A DNA stretch of 64,000 nucleotides. Source: Heterobilharzia americana (taxonomy: Eukaryota; Platyhelminthes; Trematoda; Strigeidida; Schistosomatidae). Each line of letters starts with the position of its first letter. Position 1 is the stretch's first letter. Positions 48,642 through 60,251 of this stretch are shown here, one piece after another. Where the stretch lies: assembly GCA_944470555.2 (NCBI GenBank), contig OX104130.1, positions 69,445,160-69,509,159 on the forward strand. The letters run 5' to 3'. The position numbers were made by a program, and so were the translations under genes. The notes beneath the pieces are model-generated. The model was not told the DNA's origin. It worked only from the letters and a program-made list of their open reading frames with translations, and ran no database searches.

Positions 48642-48964
48642 GCTTTAAATATCACATAGTTAAACAGTAGAATTCACTTGCTTTGATTCGAATCAACACC
48701 ACATACATGCAGAAACAGAAATGATTCTGCAGCTGTCCTAGCTATATGGAAATTTCTACTATCATTGTCATCGCAGAGAATTAGCGAAAATTAGGAATAT
48801 ATAATGCCTGTCTCAAAGTTATGGAGTTACCTGATATAAATATGGACAAAAAATTGTGTCCGAAAGGTTATCCAGTAAATGCTACTGTTTTCTGTGTGTT
48901 TTTGCGAATAAACGGACTAAAATGGAAGTACAATCGACCACAGTACCCGTCATACTCTTTTATT
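48642..48964 (+). mobile_element. PLE 3' end nested in an SR2-type 5' UTR
   Basis: A 323-bp insertion interrupts the 5' UTR of the surrounding minus-strand element. Its left part encodes the end of a PLE endonuclease tail (FESTPHTCRNRN-like, matching DSRINTKYMQ at 15.03 kb). The remainder matches the PLE 3' UTR at 15.06-15.24 kb (shared GAAATGATTCTGCA and AAACGGACTAAAATGGAA-type blocks). Imperfect 13-bp direct repeats flank it, so it is a separate, 5'-truncated insertion that happened after the SR2-type copy landed. Confidence 0.72.
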
Positions 48965-48977
48965 GAGGAACAAGTTT
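48965..48977. repeat. Target-site duplication, right
   Basis: GAGGAACAAGTTT, the partner of 48629-48641. The two mismatches indicate some age. Confidence 0.65.
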
Positions 48978-49120
48978 ATTTTTAATTTATATATTTGTTT
49001 GTGCTTCTAGGTTTCTTCAGCGATTGGATTGGTTTTACGGGATAGGTTTGCTAGCCTCATGCCCAACCTTCCGTGAATTCTGAGCTTATGACGGTCTAGT
49101 GATTTTTGAACTAATTAACT

Positions 49121-49577
49121 AGGCGATAAACAATTTTCAGACAAATTTTTGTGAACTGTTATTCCCATAAATGACCGCCCTGGAATAAATTCTTTGAAGG
49201 GAATTTCTTTTGTGATGCATTGAGGACACGAAAAGAAAGACAGATAGCATTCCGAAGTAATAGGGTTCCACATCAAGTTTTGAAATATATTGAAAGTACA
49301 AAGTAAGGGCAACATAGAAGATCAGTACACTTACTCATGAACAAAACTGATTAATACGCTATGGATAAATAATGCTAGTTTATGATGGTACACAAAATCT
49401 ACTGAAAAAATCTTTGTGCAACCAAAATACTCAGTTTTTGTATGCGCCATTGCTCAAATAAATTCTCAGTCAAAATTACCATGATACATTTACAAACTGA
49501 ATGTGTTTGAAATAGTTGTAAATATTTAGAGCTCTTGCTGGTTAGAGGAACATGTGATTTGAAAATTGCAGTGGCAC
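49121..49577. other. Spacer
   Basis: AT-rich DNA with no recognised feature. Confidence 0.45.
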
Positions 49578-49847
49578 ACACAAAAACATGGATTGGGCAT
49601 ACACTGAGAAGGTTGATTGGGTACATCACGCGTCAGGCCAGGTCGTCGAGTGGAACCCCTATGGGAATCGACGAGTTGGACGTCCGAGGGTGACATGAAG
49701 GAGATCCTGCGAGGAGGAAATGAGAGCTTGTGGGCTGTCGTGGAGCCAGGTTCAAAATATTTCAGAGAAGAGAGTGGAATGGAGACGTGCTAGTGAAGCC
49801 CTATATTCCATTAGGAACCCAGCGGACTAATAATAATAATACACAAA
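49578..49847 (+). mobile_element. Short SR2-type RTE 3' end
   Basis: About 270 bp, from ACATGGATTGGGCATACACTG to a TAATAATAATA tail. It covers the last part of the RT ORF and 3' UTR (GGACGTCCGAGGGTGACATG). Strongly 5' truncated, as is usual for abortive target-primed insertions. It is closest to the copies at 52569 and 39495. Confidence 0.78.
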
Positions 49848-51154
49848 AACACTTTTTCTAATGACATTGAATAATAATTTTAGTCAGTTTTAGTTATGGG
49901 GTAGTAAAAGGAGTAAAATAAATGTAAGGTATGGAGATAGATACAGTTTGATATTATGAACTCCATAATACCTCAACGTTCAAGCAAGAAACAGTAGTTC
50001 AAAGGGTATATAACCATCGGTTGGAATTTTCACTCAAACGTTTTTGATACATTTCATTTAATGCCTGACAAATGAAAACTTGAATCCAAATATTTACAAA
50101 AGACATAGGTCATACTTTAATGAAAAGCATTTGCACAAAATAAGTCAAATACTGCCCACCTTTTTTTAAAACGTTTGTTGGATCAGGTAGCGGAACAGAC
50201 CACTGGTTCCACTCTTCAATCTTTAATTACTTCTTACTAGCATTGTCTTACCTTTAAGTTTCAGTGCGCAACAAAGTAATGCATGAGTAGGTGGAATTAT
50301 GATCATTTACTCGAAATATTTTTTATTGTCTCAACTTTCAAAGAAGCTATGATTTAACAGTATCTTCCGTCAGACGTAAACGACGATAGTTATGCACTTT
50401 TTAATGAACCTCTGAAAGGCATAGTATTTTGAATGTTTCTTATTGCATACAGATATTTTAAAGTGACAAGTATCGAAGCATACTTAAAAAAGACAATAAA
50501 AGATAAAAAGATACTGTTTTTACCAACGCTTTTATGGTAAATGATAAGGTATAGGCCTCTATAACAATTTTTTCGACTAGCCATTTTGTAACTTGTGAGG
50601 TGAACAAATATTTTCTGAGAATACATGTTATAAAGAGTAGTAGTTTTCATCTGTTGTTTGAAAATTCTTGAATATTCTGCCAGTACAGGACAAAACTGCT
50701 GCCGAATATTCCGTGATTGTTTGTTTTCTCAACTTCCAAATATCAAGGAAGGCATGAAGTGAGGTACTATACATAGAATAATTTTGATGCCATAAATCTA
50801 TAGGCAGACTTCTGTTAAAATACCCATATATTCAGTTGATAATAGAAGTGTCAAAAAACTTAGTTATTAATTAACACAATACTTCTGGAATTTTTAGAGA
50901 AAAAACAGGATTCAATAACCCTTTTTGCAAACTAGTTTGATCTAAAAGACATAGGTATAAAAATCACAATTTTTAATGCATTAACTTTTATCCCAGTTCT
51001 TTGTTCATCAGTAGAAGTATTCTCATGAACATTTGTCCTCAGAAATCAGCTAACAGCACAGGAAATATATACCATAGACTGAATGTAAATAATTGTTGCT
51101 TCGCTTGAACTATAAGATTCAACTAAAAATTCTGGTGGACTGGATCATTCTGTA
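49848..51154. other. No recognisable feature
   Basis: AT-rich spacer of 1.3 kb. Open frames are short and low in complexity. Confidence 0.5.
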
Positions 51155-52070
51155 AACCCTAAAGAGCGAGAGAATGAGCATACGCTAGGTGCATGAAAAG
51201 AGGCTAGAAGATTTGGATTTCGATAATGATGATTGATGTCTAATGTCTAATGTCACACAAACTCGAAGACCTGTAGGCAAAAACCAACAAGTTGACAGAA
51301 GAGTCAGGCAGTGAAGAAGGGACTCTCTACAAGTGAACGTAGAGACGACAGAGGTGATGAAGATACTCAAACAACAACAGAATCAACAACAAGCATCCAT
51401 CACCATCATCGGGAGAAACTTAAAGGAAGTTGTATCTTTCACCTACCTGCCTAGACACCATCGTTTCAACTACACGTGGCGGTGACGGCACAGATGAGGA
51501 TGTCAAAAGCAGGATCGGGAAGACAGCAATACAGGCTTTCATCAACCTGAAACCAGTGTGTTGATTCACTGCACTGAGCATAAAGCATGAACAAGATCCG
51601 GATCTTCAACACCAATGTCAAGTCAGTACTGCTATATGGTTGATAAACTCAGCGCGTCACGAAAACCACTTCCAACAAACTACAGACATTCATCAACATC
51701 TGTCTACGCTCGATAATGAAGGTGAGATGGCCAGAAAGAATAAACCGTAGGGAACTCACTCTGGGAACGAACCAACCAGCAACCCATAACCTATCAAATA
51801 TGCAGAATACGAAAATGGAGATTGGTTGGATTGGGCTTACAGTGAGAAGACCGGTTGGGTACATCAAGCGTGAGACCAGGCCGTCGAGTGGAATGCGAAA
51901 GGGAGACGATGAGTTGGGTGTGTGAGGGTGACATGGAGGAGATGATGTGAGGGGGAAATGAAAGCTTGTGGGCAGTGGTGGAGCGAGGTTGAGAAGTCTG
52001 CAGAGAAGAGAGTGTGGAGGCGTGTTACTGAAGCTGTTTGTTGCACATGGTACCTAGGATGCAAATGTTA
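51155..52070 (+). mobile_element. 5'-truncated SR2-type RTE 3' end (triplet copy 3)
   Basis: It starts near AGAGCGAGAGAATGAGCATAC, inside RT just before the FADD motif region, and ends after GGTACCTAGGATGC. It is the inverted, nearly identical counterpart of 45836-46718 and also matches 42438-43215. The last 40 bases diverge from the other two. RT frames are broken: RWPERINRRELTLGTNQPAT (51725), MEIGWIGLTVRRPVG (51815). Confidence 0.78.
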
Positions 52071-52568
52071 ATAGTGAGTAGTGATTATCATTCTCCTAAA
52101 TGACATATCATTGATTCTGATTGCTTATTTGAGGTGCAGGTAAACAGTTATAACATCACGAATAATATTCACATGGAGATACAGTTTTCCTAACTCATAG
52201 TGTTGGTAGTTAAATGTTTTTATTAGTGATATACGATTTTAAATAATTATTTGCATATCGCGACAGATAATATACTGCGCTGGCGTTGAAATCAGGATCT
52301 CTTTGTTGATGGGGTAATCAAATAGAAGAAATTGCACACGGTTGAAAAATAAATTCTCTTTTGTAATTTTTTGCGGTAGATCCAACAGATTAAGTTGTCG
52401 AATTTTAAGCAAACTGGAATTCGCACGTATTAAATGTGAATTTGTCTAAAATTAGGAATATCCGAAATTCCTAATCAGTTTTTTCAAGAAGCAAAGCATT
52501 CTCAAATCGCTAACATTCAATGTGAAACGGTCGGAAGTAAAACATAATACCCTACTACCAATGAAAGT
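52071..52568. other. Spacer
   Basis: AT-rich DNA, nothing recognised. Confidence 0.45.
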
Positions 52569-55500
52569 TAACGTCGCCTGGTTAACTAGTTCACTGGTTA
52601 CCAGCCCGTCATAAGCCCCGCCAAACAGCGAAGCTTCCGCATAAGGCTAGCAACAATCCACCGTAAAATAAACACAATCGCTAAAGAAACTTCAAAGCAC
52701 AAAAAAATACAAAAAATTAAAACAAAATTATTCCTCACTGGATTCAGGAGAGGCGAAATGACGCCGGTTGGTGAAAGCTCCCGAGAAGTCAATTATCCAA
52801 CGTGTTTTATCTCCCTCGACGAAAGCGAAAGTAAACGTGGAGACATGGAACGTCCGAATAATGTTTGAAGCTGGCTGACATAGTTGCCCAGATAGCGAAA
52901 TAAATGAGAAGACATGACACGGAAATGTTGGGAATCTGCGAGAGCACATGGAATGGATGTGGACTCTCCAAACTATCAACTGGAGAGTAAAAAATCTACT
53001 CCGACATTGTCACTCAGACGACAACCACGACCACAATGAGTCCTCGAGTGGCTATCATGATATCCCTCCCAACAGCATCGAAGGCTCTCTCTCATACAGT
53101 GGGAACCAATCTCGAGAATGGAGAATTGTTTGCAGAATTCTGTGCATTCAACGATTTGGTGATTGGAGTCAGGCAGTGTGTTCAAGCACAAGGATATCCA
53201 CAAAGCAACATAGATTTCACCAGACACCAGGACACACTAAAAGTCACATCGACTTCATCTCAATGTGAAGAAAGTGAAGACGCAGCTTACTTCACACAAG
53301 GTCAAGAAGACGAACAGACGTAGACTCAAACCATTATCTAGGACAAGGAACCTCCCAAATCAAGTTGAAAGCCTTCAAGGAAGTTGGTGATAGAACAGAA
53401 TTCAAGCACAACACTCGGAAACTGAAGGACGAAACTACAAGAAACATCATCACATCAGCCATCAAATCTTTGAAAGAGATGTGGAAAGGAACCTGCATAA
53501 CCGTATTAGGAAGGAAGAAGAAAGAAGATAAGGATTGGATCTCGATGAACACATGGAAGCTGATAGAGGAGGGAGAGGAGAATTGTGAAGCAGAAGATAA
53601 ACCAGTGTGAGGATGCACAACGAGAAGAGGATCTGAGTACTATATATCAAACACTGGACAAAGAAGTGAAGAATGGGGCGCGGAAAGACAAACGACACTT
53701 CCACGACACACTGGCAATTGAAGCAGAACAGGCTGCAGGTAGGAGAGACCGAGACCTGACAACATTACATCAAATAACCAGGTGACTATCTGGGAGGGAA
53801 GAGATCAATGCAGATGAAACCACTGAAGGATAGTGAAGAAATCTTAGTTGCCGAAGAGGTGGAACAAAGGAAACGATGGGCTGACCACTTCAAAAAGCTC
53901 TTGAATCGACCACCACCTGCACTTCGTCCGGAAGTACCACCTGCAGCCCAGCCGCTGAACTACAATTGAAGATGAATCCTCCGACGAAAGTGGAAGTCCT
54001 GAGCGCCATAAAGACACTGAAATGCGGGAAAGCAGCAGCACCAGATGGAATCTCACCAGAAGCACTGGGAGCAGACGCAGAGACAACAGTGGACATGCTC
54101 ACACCACACCACACCACTATTGCAGAAGGTCTGAAGGGAAGGGAAGGGAAGGTACCTTCCCATTGATTGGAAGAATGGTTACCCTGTCTAACTCCCGAAG
54201 AAGAGTGACCTAAGTCCTTGCGAGAACTGGCGCGGAATCATGCTGCTGTCCACACCAGGCGAAATATCAAGCTGCATCATCCTGGAGAGATTAAAGGATG
54301 CACTGGATTCAAAACTACGACCGGAACAGGCTGGCTGGCTGGCTGGCATCAGGAAGTACAAATCATGTCTGGACCAAATTGCAACGACACACCACGCATC
54401 ACCATGGAACAGATTATAGAATGGCAGTCAACTCAACTATACCTCAACTTCATCGGCTTTGAAAACACCTTCAACAGCGTCGACCGACAAGTAATTTGGC
54501 AGTTGCTTCAAAACTACCAAATGCCACAAACATTTATCAGCCTCATTCAACAACTATATGAAGACGCCACATCGCAAGTAATTCACAATGGGAAGCTCAG
54601 TGATGCCTTTGAAACGAAGTGAAGACAGGAGTGAAACAAGGCTGCCCACTGTCACCCATGATATTCCTGATTGTGTTGTGGTCGACTCGATCATGCAATG
54701 AAAACTGTGAGGAGTGAGAGAGAAGTGGTGGATACGCTGGCTGGACCGAGGCAAAAAACCTAGAAGATTTAGATTTCGCCAACGATGACTTGTGTCTGAT
54801 GTCGCACAAACTGGGAGATGTACAGGCGAAAACGAACAAGTTGACAGAAGAGGTGAGGCAGTGGGGACAGGCCTTCAAGTGAATATGGGGAAGACAGAGG
54901 TGATGAGGATACCCAACCATCAATAACAGCAAAAACAACAAGCTGCAATCATCATCAACGGGAGAATCTTAAAGGGAGTAGCCTCTTTCAACTACCTGAC
55001 TAGACCGCACTGTCTCAATCACAGGTGGCACAGATGAAGACGTCAAAGCCAGTCAGGATCGGAAAGAGAGCAAGACAGGCGTTAATTAGCCAGAGACCAG
55101 TGTGAAGATCTTCAGCACTCAGCGTGTGGAACATGATCCGGATTTTCAACACCAATTCAGTCAAGTCAGTGCTTTTGTATGGATCAGAGACTCGGCGCGT
55201 TACGAAAGTTATTCCTAATAAACCACAGACATTCATCAACAACTGCCTACACTGGTTGGTTACTGAAGATCAGTTGAGATGGCCAGAAAGAATAGGCAAC
55301 AAGGCAGTCTGGCTGGTGGCGAACCAACCAAGAGCCTATCGCCCAACAGATCTGCAGAAAGAAGGAAGTTGAGATGGATTGGGCATACACTGAGGAGGTT
55401 GACTGGGGACATCACGCGTCAGGCTGGGTCGTCGAGTGGAACCCGCATGGGAATCGACGAGTTGGGCGTCCAAGGTGAGGTTGACATGACGGAGATCGTG

Positions 55501-55636
55501 TGAGGAGGAAATAAGATCTTGTGTGCTGTCGTTGGGCCAGATTCAAAAGATTTCATAGAACAGAGTGGAATGGAGATGTGCTGCTGAAGCCCTATATTCC
55601 ATTAGGAACCCAAGAGACAAATAATAATAATAATGG
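52569..55636 (+). mobile_element. Full-length SR2-type RTE, broken, internally deleted
   Basis: It begins CGTCGCCTGGTTAACTAG and ends GAGACAAATAATAATAATAATGG. Endonuclease start at about 52830 (VETWNVRIMFEA-like). A deletion of about 290 bp relative to the copy at 62359 joins CAATCTC to GAGAATGGAGAATTG at 53112, removing the GDMN catalytic block. RT pieces: LKCGKAAAPDGISPEALG (54016), a motif A remnant FIGFENTFNSVDRQVIW (54455), a motif B region GVKQGCPLSP-like after a frameshift (54630) and a FANDDLC-like motif C (54775). The C-terminal domain is at 55130-55500. All are interrupted. From 53230 to 53940 it is almost identical to 63300-64000. Confidence 0.8.
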
Positions 55637-57307
55637 TAGTTGCTGCAGTGTATCCAAATGGTAAACACAATTTAAGAAGAACATTTATGAATACACTGAA
55701 CGAATATCTACCAGTAAAGTCGCATGACCCAAACTTCCCCTCTACTTTTTCCAGTGACGGTTAGATTATATAACATATTTTTGCTGGCTAACTTTTATAA
55801 TTCAGCTCTGTATATAAAATGTGAACAAAATTTCGAAGGCGACATTTTGAATCAAGGTGTTCATTAATAAAGGTGTAAGTGAAAAACACAACAATTTAAT
55901 TTGTTGAATAAACAGTTCACTTATTAGATCAGAATCTTGTTTACACGTAGTATTATTCAGCGAGTATCCAGTAAGATCAGGTCTGTGAGTTACCATAAGT
56001 TTTGTTAGACATGTAATGTACATATGTTTAAACGGTAAAATCCAAATGCTATGGATTAAATAATGTCTCCAAGATTTCCATTCACTTTTAAGCCAAATAT
56101 AATGAAAATATTTACAGATTCGGAATACAAAATTCACTTGGAGATGGGTAATGAAATCAACACCTTTAAGAGATGCTATTAGCTTCAAGTTTCACTAGAG
56201 ACGTTTAAAAAGTGATGATATGGCTATTAGGAATCAAAGAAATATACGGTTGCAAAGGTCGTCACTCAGACAGTCTGTCTAGACTATATTTTAAACTGAT
56301 ATGAGTCTAAATTAATTAAGGTATTTAAGATCCCTTGCAGGTACCATAGATCTGGTGACTTTATTAAACCTAATGTAGATTCGACAAATATGCTTTACTT
56401 TTTATCCAATTTCCATTTAAAAATAAGCCTCCTGACAGTTAATTAGATTATCACAACAGACAATCTCATGCTTCAAACCAAATAAAGAATGCGACATATA
56501 TGTTTTGTGTGTAATAGGAAGTTTCATCACTGAAAATCAGGTATTTTTGCAACTGGGAACTGTTACAGCCTCCAACAAAATAAGCAAGTTTATTCGTAAA
56601 AACTTCATAAACGAATCACTTTGTTTACAGTATAAAACTCTCAATAAACACAGTAGTTGATGTTGATTGCTTAACATTTCTTGACAATCTAACGATATAG
56701 TTGATTTTAGTGAACATAAACTAAGAAAGATTTTATCTGTAAAGCTTCTTTGTTCTGAGTATAACTAGGGAGATTTTCAGCTAATAGCAATAAAATATAC
56801 TTTAATACTGAGGCGAAATAATACTCTACACAAACATCTAAAAAGTAATGTTGAATTTCGTACTGAAGTTAATTCTCCACTAAAAGAAACTAAACTGTGA
56901 TATAAAAAGTAGTTTACAGGCTATAAAAAATGAAAATGGTAGTTTAGAAATCAGTAAAACACTGTTTATGGTCAAGTAAACAACAGGACACTTATTTTAG
57001 TTACTGTTATTGTAAGACATTTTCTCTGAAACTGTGCAACGTAAACATGTACACCATTTTTTAACTACCATGAGTTTGAGGTACTAAAGAAATATAGAGA
57101 AAAATAGCTTGATGAGATATTAATATTGATGAGGGTCGATTTAAAAGTGAACAGATATGATATTACCACTTGTGGACATGCGTGTAATCCTCCGTTGTTA
57201 TACTGGACCTCTGTTGGAAAATAAGGGCCTATGCAGATGCCTGGATATTGCCTGAATATTTACTATGATAATTTACTTGGTTGTGACTAGCAGAGATGGC
57301 TGTCGTG
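55637..57307. other. No gene recognised (1.7 kb)
   Basis: AT-rich sequence. A 128-codon minus-strand open frame (55802-56188) has no recognisable domain or clear splice context. A frame of that length can occur by chance in this much AT-rich DNA. Confidence 0.45.
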
Positions 57308-57480
57308 CTTCAGCGGTCTAGTGGATAACACTGTGGAGTCTGAAGCCATGAGTTTGTTCTCCGACTTGAGTGAAAACAACACCATTCGCTGGGGTGTTGG
57401 TACATCCATCTGGCGGGTCCCAAATAAGACGAAGTGCGCATCCTGAGTTCCTCTGCTAAACACAATCAAACAAATTATCA
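57308..57480 (+). mobile_element. Sm-alpha-like hammerhead SINE
   Basis: The tRNA-like head TTCAGCGGTCTAGTGGATAAC is at 57309. A degenerate B-box region follows, then a linker (TGGTACATCCATCTGG) and a hammerhead core at 57401-57450. The tail GTTCCTCTGCTAAACACAATC is typical of the family and matches TTCCTCTGCCAG in the copy at 2.8 kb. Confidence 0.7.
57401..57450 (+). ncRNA. Hammerhead ribozyme motif (degenerate)
   Basis: CTGGCGGG (consensus CTGACGAG) is followed by TCCCAAATAAGA and CGAAGTGCGCATC, then CTGAGTT. Stem I (CATCCA with TGAGTT) and stem III positions are recognisable. Two core positions and the last A of GAAA are changed, so cleavage is unlikely. Confidence 0.6.
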
Positions 57481-58531
57481 TCATAAATATTCAAGCAATA
57501 TCGAGGCATACTCATAGAACCCCACATTCCAGCAGAAGTCGAACAGCTCAATATTCAAGTATGGAGAGGTCTGACAGAATTAGATGCATAAAAATAAGTA
57601 TCATGTATCCTGTGGTTTGCTTTCAGGCAGTGCTAGAGCTTTACACTATGGATGGTTTGTCTTAGTGTTAGAAAGTTTTTAACAGCTGGAGAACGTGGTA
57701 TACTAAATTCAACATAATCTAACCACAGTATTTTTTATTTATTTATAAAACCTCTAAGGATCGATGCTATGAAATGCTTATAAATCAATTCAACCGTCGA
57801 GAGACACAAGATGCTTTAGTCTTCAGAGTATAAAAGACGAAAATGTCAAAGTGACTCATTTTCGACGTGCAATATCAGAAGTGGTGATGGTTCCACTTAG
57901 ATTAAAACAATTATTTGTCCATCAATTTGCTCTTTTAGGTGACAATAAACAAATTTAATATTAAAATGTTACGATTTTATTTGAACATTTTAGTCTAGAC
58001 AAAAGTGGAGAGCAGAATATTTTAGTTTTTTCTCTACTTTAAGATATTAGGGCTTGCAGGAATTCATCTTTTAATAATGAATGTATTACCTACATGCCTC
58101 TCTAAGAATAAATTGAATCGAAGTAGTAGTGAAAATGCACCAGCAGAAAGCATTAACTATTGAACACTCTGTAACAAGTCTTCCTAATCTTTATGTCTCA
58201 TGATCGCATAGGAAAGTTATTTAAGTTGAGACGTACAAAATAACTGGTAATGATTGTGTGTGTTGGTAGTTTTACAAACATATAAGGGAGAAAAACTAAA
58301 ATAAATCGTTCAAACAGGCTTATCCCCGGAAACTTACAAAAACTACACGCTGCCTGTACAAATAAACAAGTTCTTTTTTAAAGCGGCACGGTAAACATCC
58401 TGTTTGCAAGAACACCACTGTGACGTAGGTTGCAGCAGACAAAGAAGCTAGTATTTCGTAACTTTGATGCGTGTTGCAAATATGATTTGCGAATTCAGCT
58501 TGGCTTATTTCATCAGAAATTAACCCGCTGC
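57481..58531. other. No recognisable feature
   Basis: AT-rich flank of the complete SR2-type insertion. Confidence 0.5.
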
Positions 58532-58543
58532 AATTTATTCAGT
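58532..58543. repeat. Target-site duplication, left
   Basis: AATTTATTCAGT, perfectly repeated at 61815-61826 on the other side of the element. It fixes the element ends. Confidence 0.88.
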
Positions 58544-58788
58544 AACCTCGCCTGGTTAACTAGTTTACTAGTTACTAGCCGGTCCTAAGCCCGGGTAAAG
58601 AGGGAAGGTTGGGCATAGGGCTAGCAACCCTACCCCGTAAAACAAATCTAACCGCTAAAGAAACTTCAAAGCACAAACAAAATATAAAAAATGAAAACAA
58701 ACTTATTCCCCGCTGGAATCGGAGAGGCGAAATGACGCCAGTTGGTGAAAGCCTTCGGGAAGCCAATTGGCCGATGTGTCTTCTCTCG

Positions 58789-60251
58789 ATGAAAGCGAAA
58801 GTAAACGTGGGGACATGGAATGTCCGCACGATGTTTGAACCCAGTAAGGCAGCCCAGATTGCAAAGGAGATGAGAAGGTATAACATCGAAGTGCTTGGGA
58901 TTTGCGAAAGCAGATGGAATGGGAGTGGACTCTCCAAACTGTCAACTGGAGAATCAATAATCTACTCCAAAAAGGTCACCCAGACAAAAAGCCAACCACG
59001 AGCACACTGAGTCTTGGAGTGGCTATCATGACTCCCTCAAGAGCATCGAAGGCTCTCATGCAGTGGGAACCAATCTCCTCATGCAGGATCATGACAGCAA
59101 GATTCAACTCAAAAGGAAGAAAGGTCACAATCATACAATGTAAAAATATGCACCTACAAATAATGCAGAGCAAGAGAAAAAGGAGGATTTCTACAGACAA
59201 CTTCAATCAACACTGGACAAGACGTCGCTCAAGTTGGCGATATCAAAAAAAATTCTGATGGGCGACATGAATGCCAAACTGGGAGGGGACAACACGGGAA
59301 GAGAACTAACCATGGGTCGAGAGGCACTAGGTGAAAAAATGAATGAGAATGGAGAATTGTTTGCAGAATTCTGTGCATTCAACGATTTGGTGATTGGAGG
59401 CAGTGTGTTCAGGCACAAAGATATCCACAAAAAAGCGACATGGATTTCACCAGAAAAATGGACAAAAAACACTAAAAATCAAATCGACTTTATCTCAATC
59501 TCAAGAAAATGGAGACGCAGTCTACTTAACACAAGGTCAAGAAGAGGAGCAGATGTAGGTTCAGACAACGCACTATCTAGTGCAAGGAAAAAACCTTCCA
59601 AATCAAGTTAAAAGCCTTCAAGGAAGCTGGTGATAGACCTCAACCCAAGTACAACACTCGGAAACTGAAGGATGAAACTACAAAGGAGATCTTCAAGGCA
59701 GCCATCAAGACAAAATGGGAGACATCGAGGAACATCCCTGAAGAAACCTGTGTGGAAGAACACTGGAAGTCTTTGAAAGCTATGTGGAAAGAAACCTGCA
59801 CAACAGTATTAGGAAGGAAGAAGGGGAAGACAAGGAATGGATCTCGACGGATACCTGGAAGCTGATAGAAGGAGAGGAGGATGGTGAAGCAGAAGATAAA
59901 CCAGTGCAAGGATGCTCAACGACAAGATGAACTGAGCACAATGTATAAAACACTGGACAAAGAAGTGAAGAAGAGTGCACGCAAAGACAAAAGACACTTC
60001 TACGAAACACTGGCAAGTGAAGCAGAACAGGCTGCAGGTAAGAGAGACCTGACGACATTGTATCAAATAACCAGGTTGCTATCAGGGAAGAGACCAACAC
60101 AGATGAAACCAATAAAAGATGAAGAAGGAAATTTAATTACAAAAGAAGAGAAACAGAGGAAACGATGGGCCGACCACTTCAAGAAGCTCTTGAATCGACC
60201 ACCACCTGCACTTCGTCCAGAAATACCACCTGCAGCCGCTGAATACAAGTG
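58789..60251 (+). pseudogene. RTE endonuclease and linker, frameshifted
   Basis: Apurinic-type endonuclease that would nick the target DNA. The start codon used here, at 58789, gives VGTWNVRTMFEPSKAAQ, with the first catalytic-site Asn. ICESRWNGSGLSKLS carries the catalytic Glu. The frame is open in the same phase back to 58609. Frameshifts near 58985-59010 and 59150-59230 break it. It resumes with MGDMNAKLGGDNTGRE (catalytic GDMN) at 59261, then FCAFNDLVIGG, NQIDFISISRKWRR and VGSDNALSS, which stands where SDH is usual, so the catalytic His is altered. The linker frame at 59881-60251 (RKRWADHFKKLLNRPPPALR) runs up to the RT and is separated from it by one frame change near 60250. It is non-functional as a single protein. 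Confidence 0.75.

Larger units (their letters stand above)
45805..49120 (-). mobile_element. Full-length SR2-type RTE with nested PLE
   Basis: The element reads right to left: 5' end at about 49120 (GTTAATTAGTTCAAAAATC), 5' UTR, a PLE insertion at 48642-48964, coding start (GAAATGATATCAGTTGGTG), endonuclease and RT, then the 3' tail near 45805. Endonuclease: a deletion of some 450 bp joins the N-terminal part to GWGDMNDKLAADTTGRE, followed by GREALDEMISEDGELFSDFC (48139-48564). RT: LNFGKAAGPNGIPTEALK, then LLMDKEKGYLIKLPKKGN (47378-47127). Many stops follow. Its last 0.9 kb is nearly identical to the plus-strand copies at 42438 and 51155. Confidence 0.8.

Noticed and set aside
55802..56188. 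128-codon minus-strand open frame
   Set aside because: No recognisable domain. A frame of this length is expected occasionally by chance in 64 kb of AT-rich DNA.
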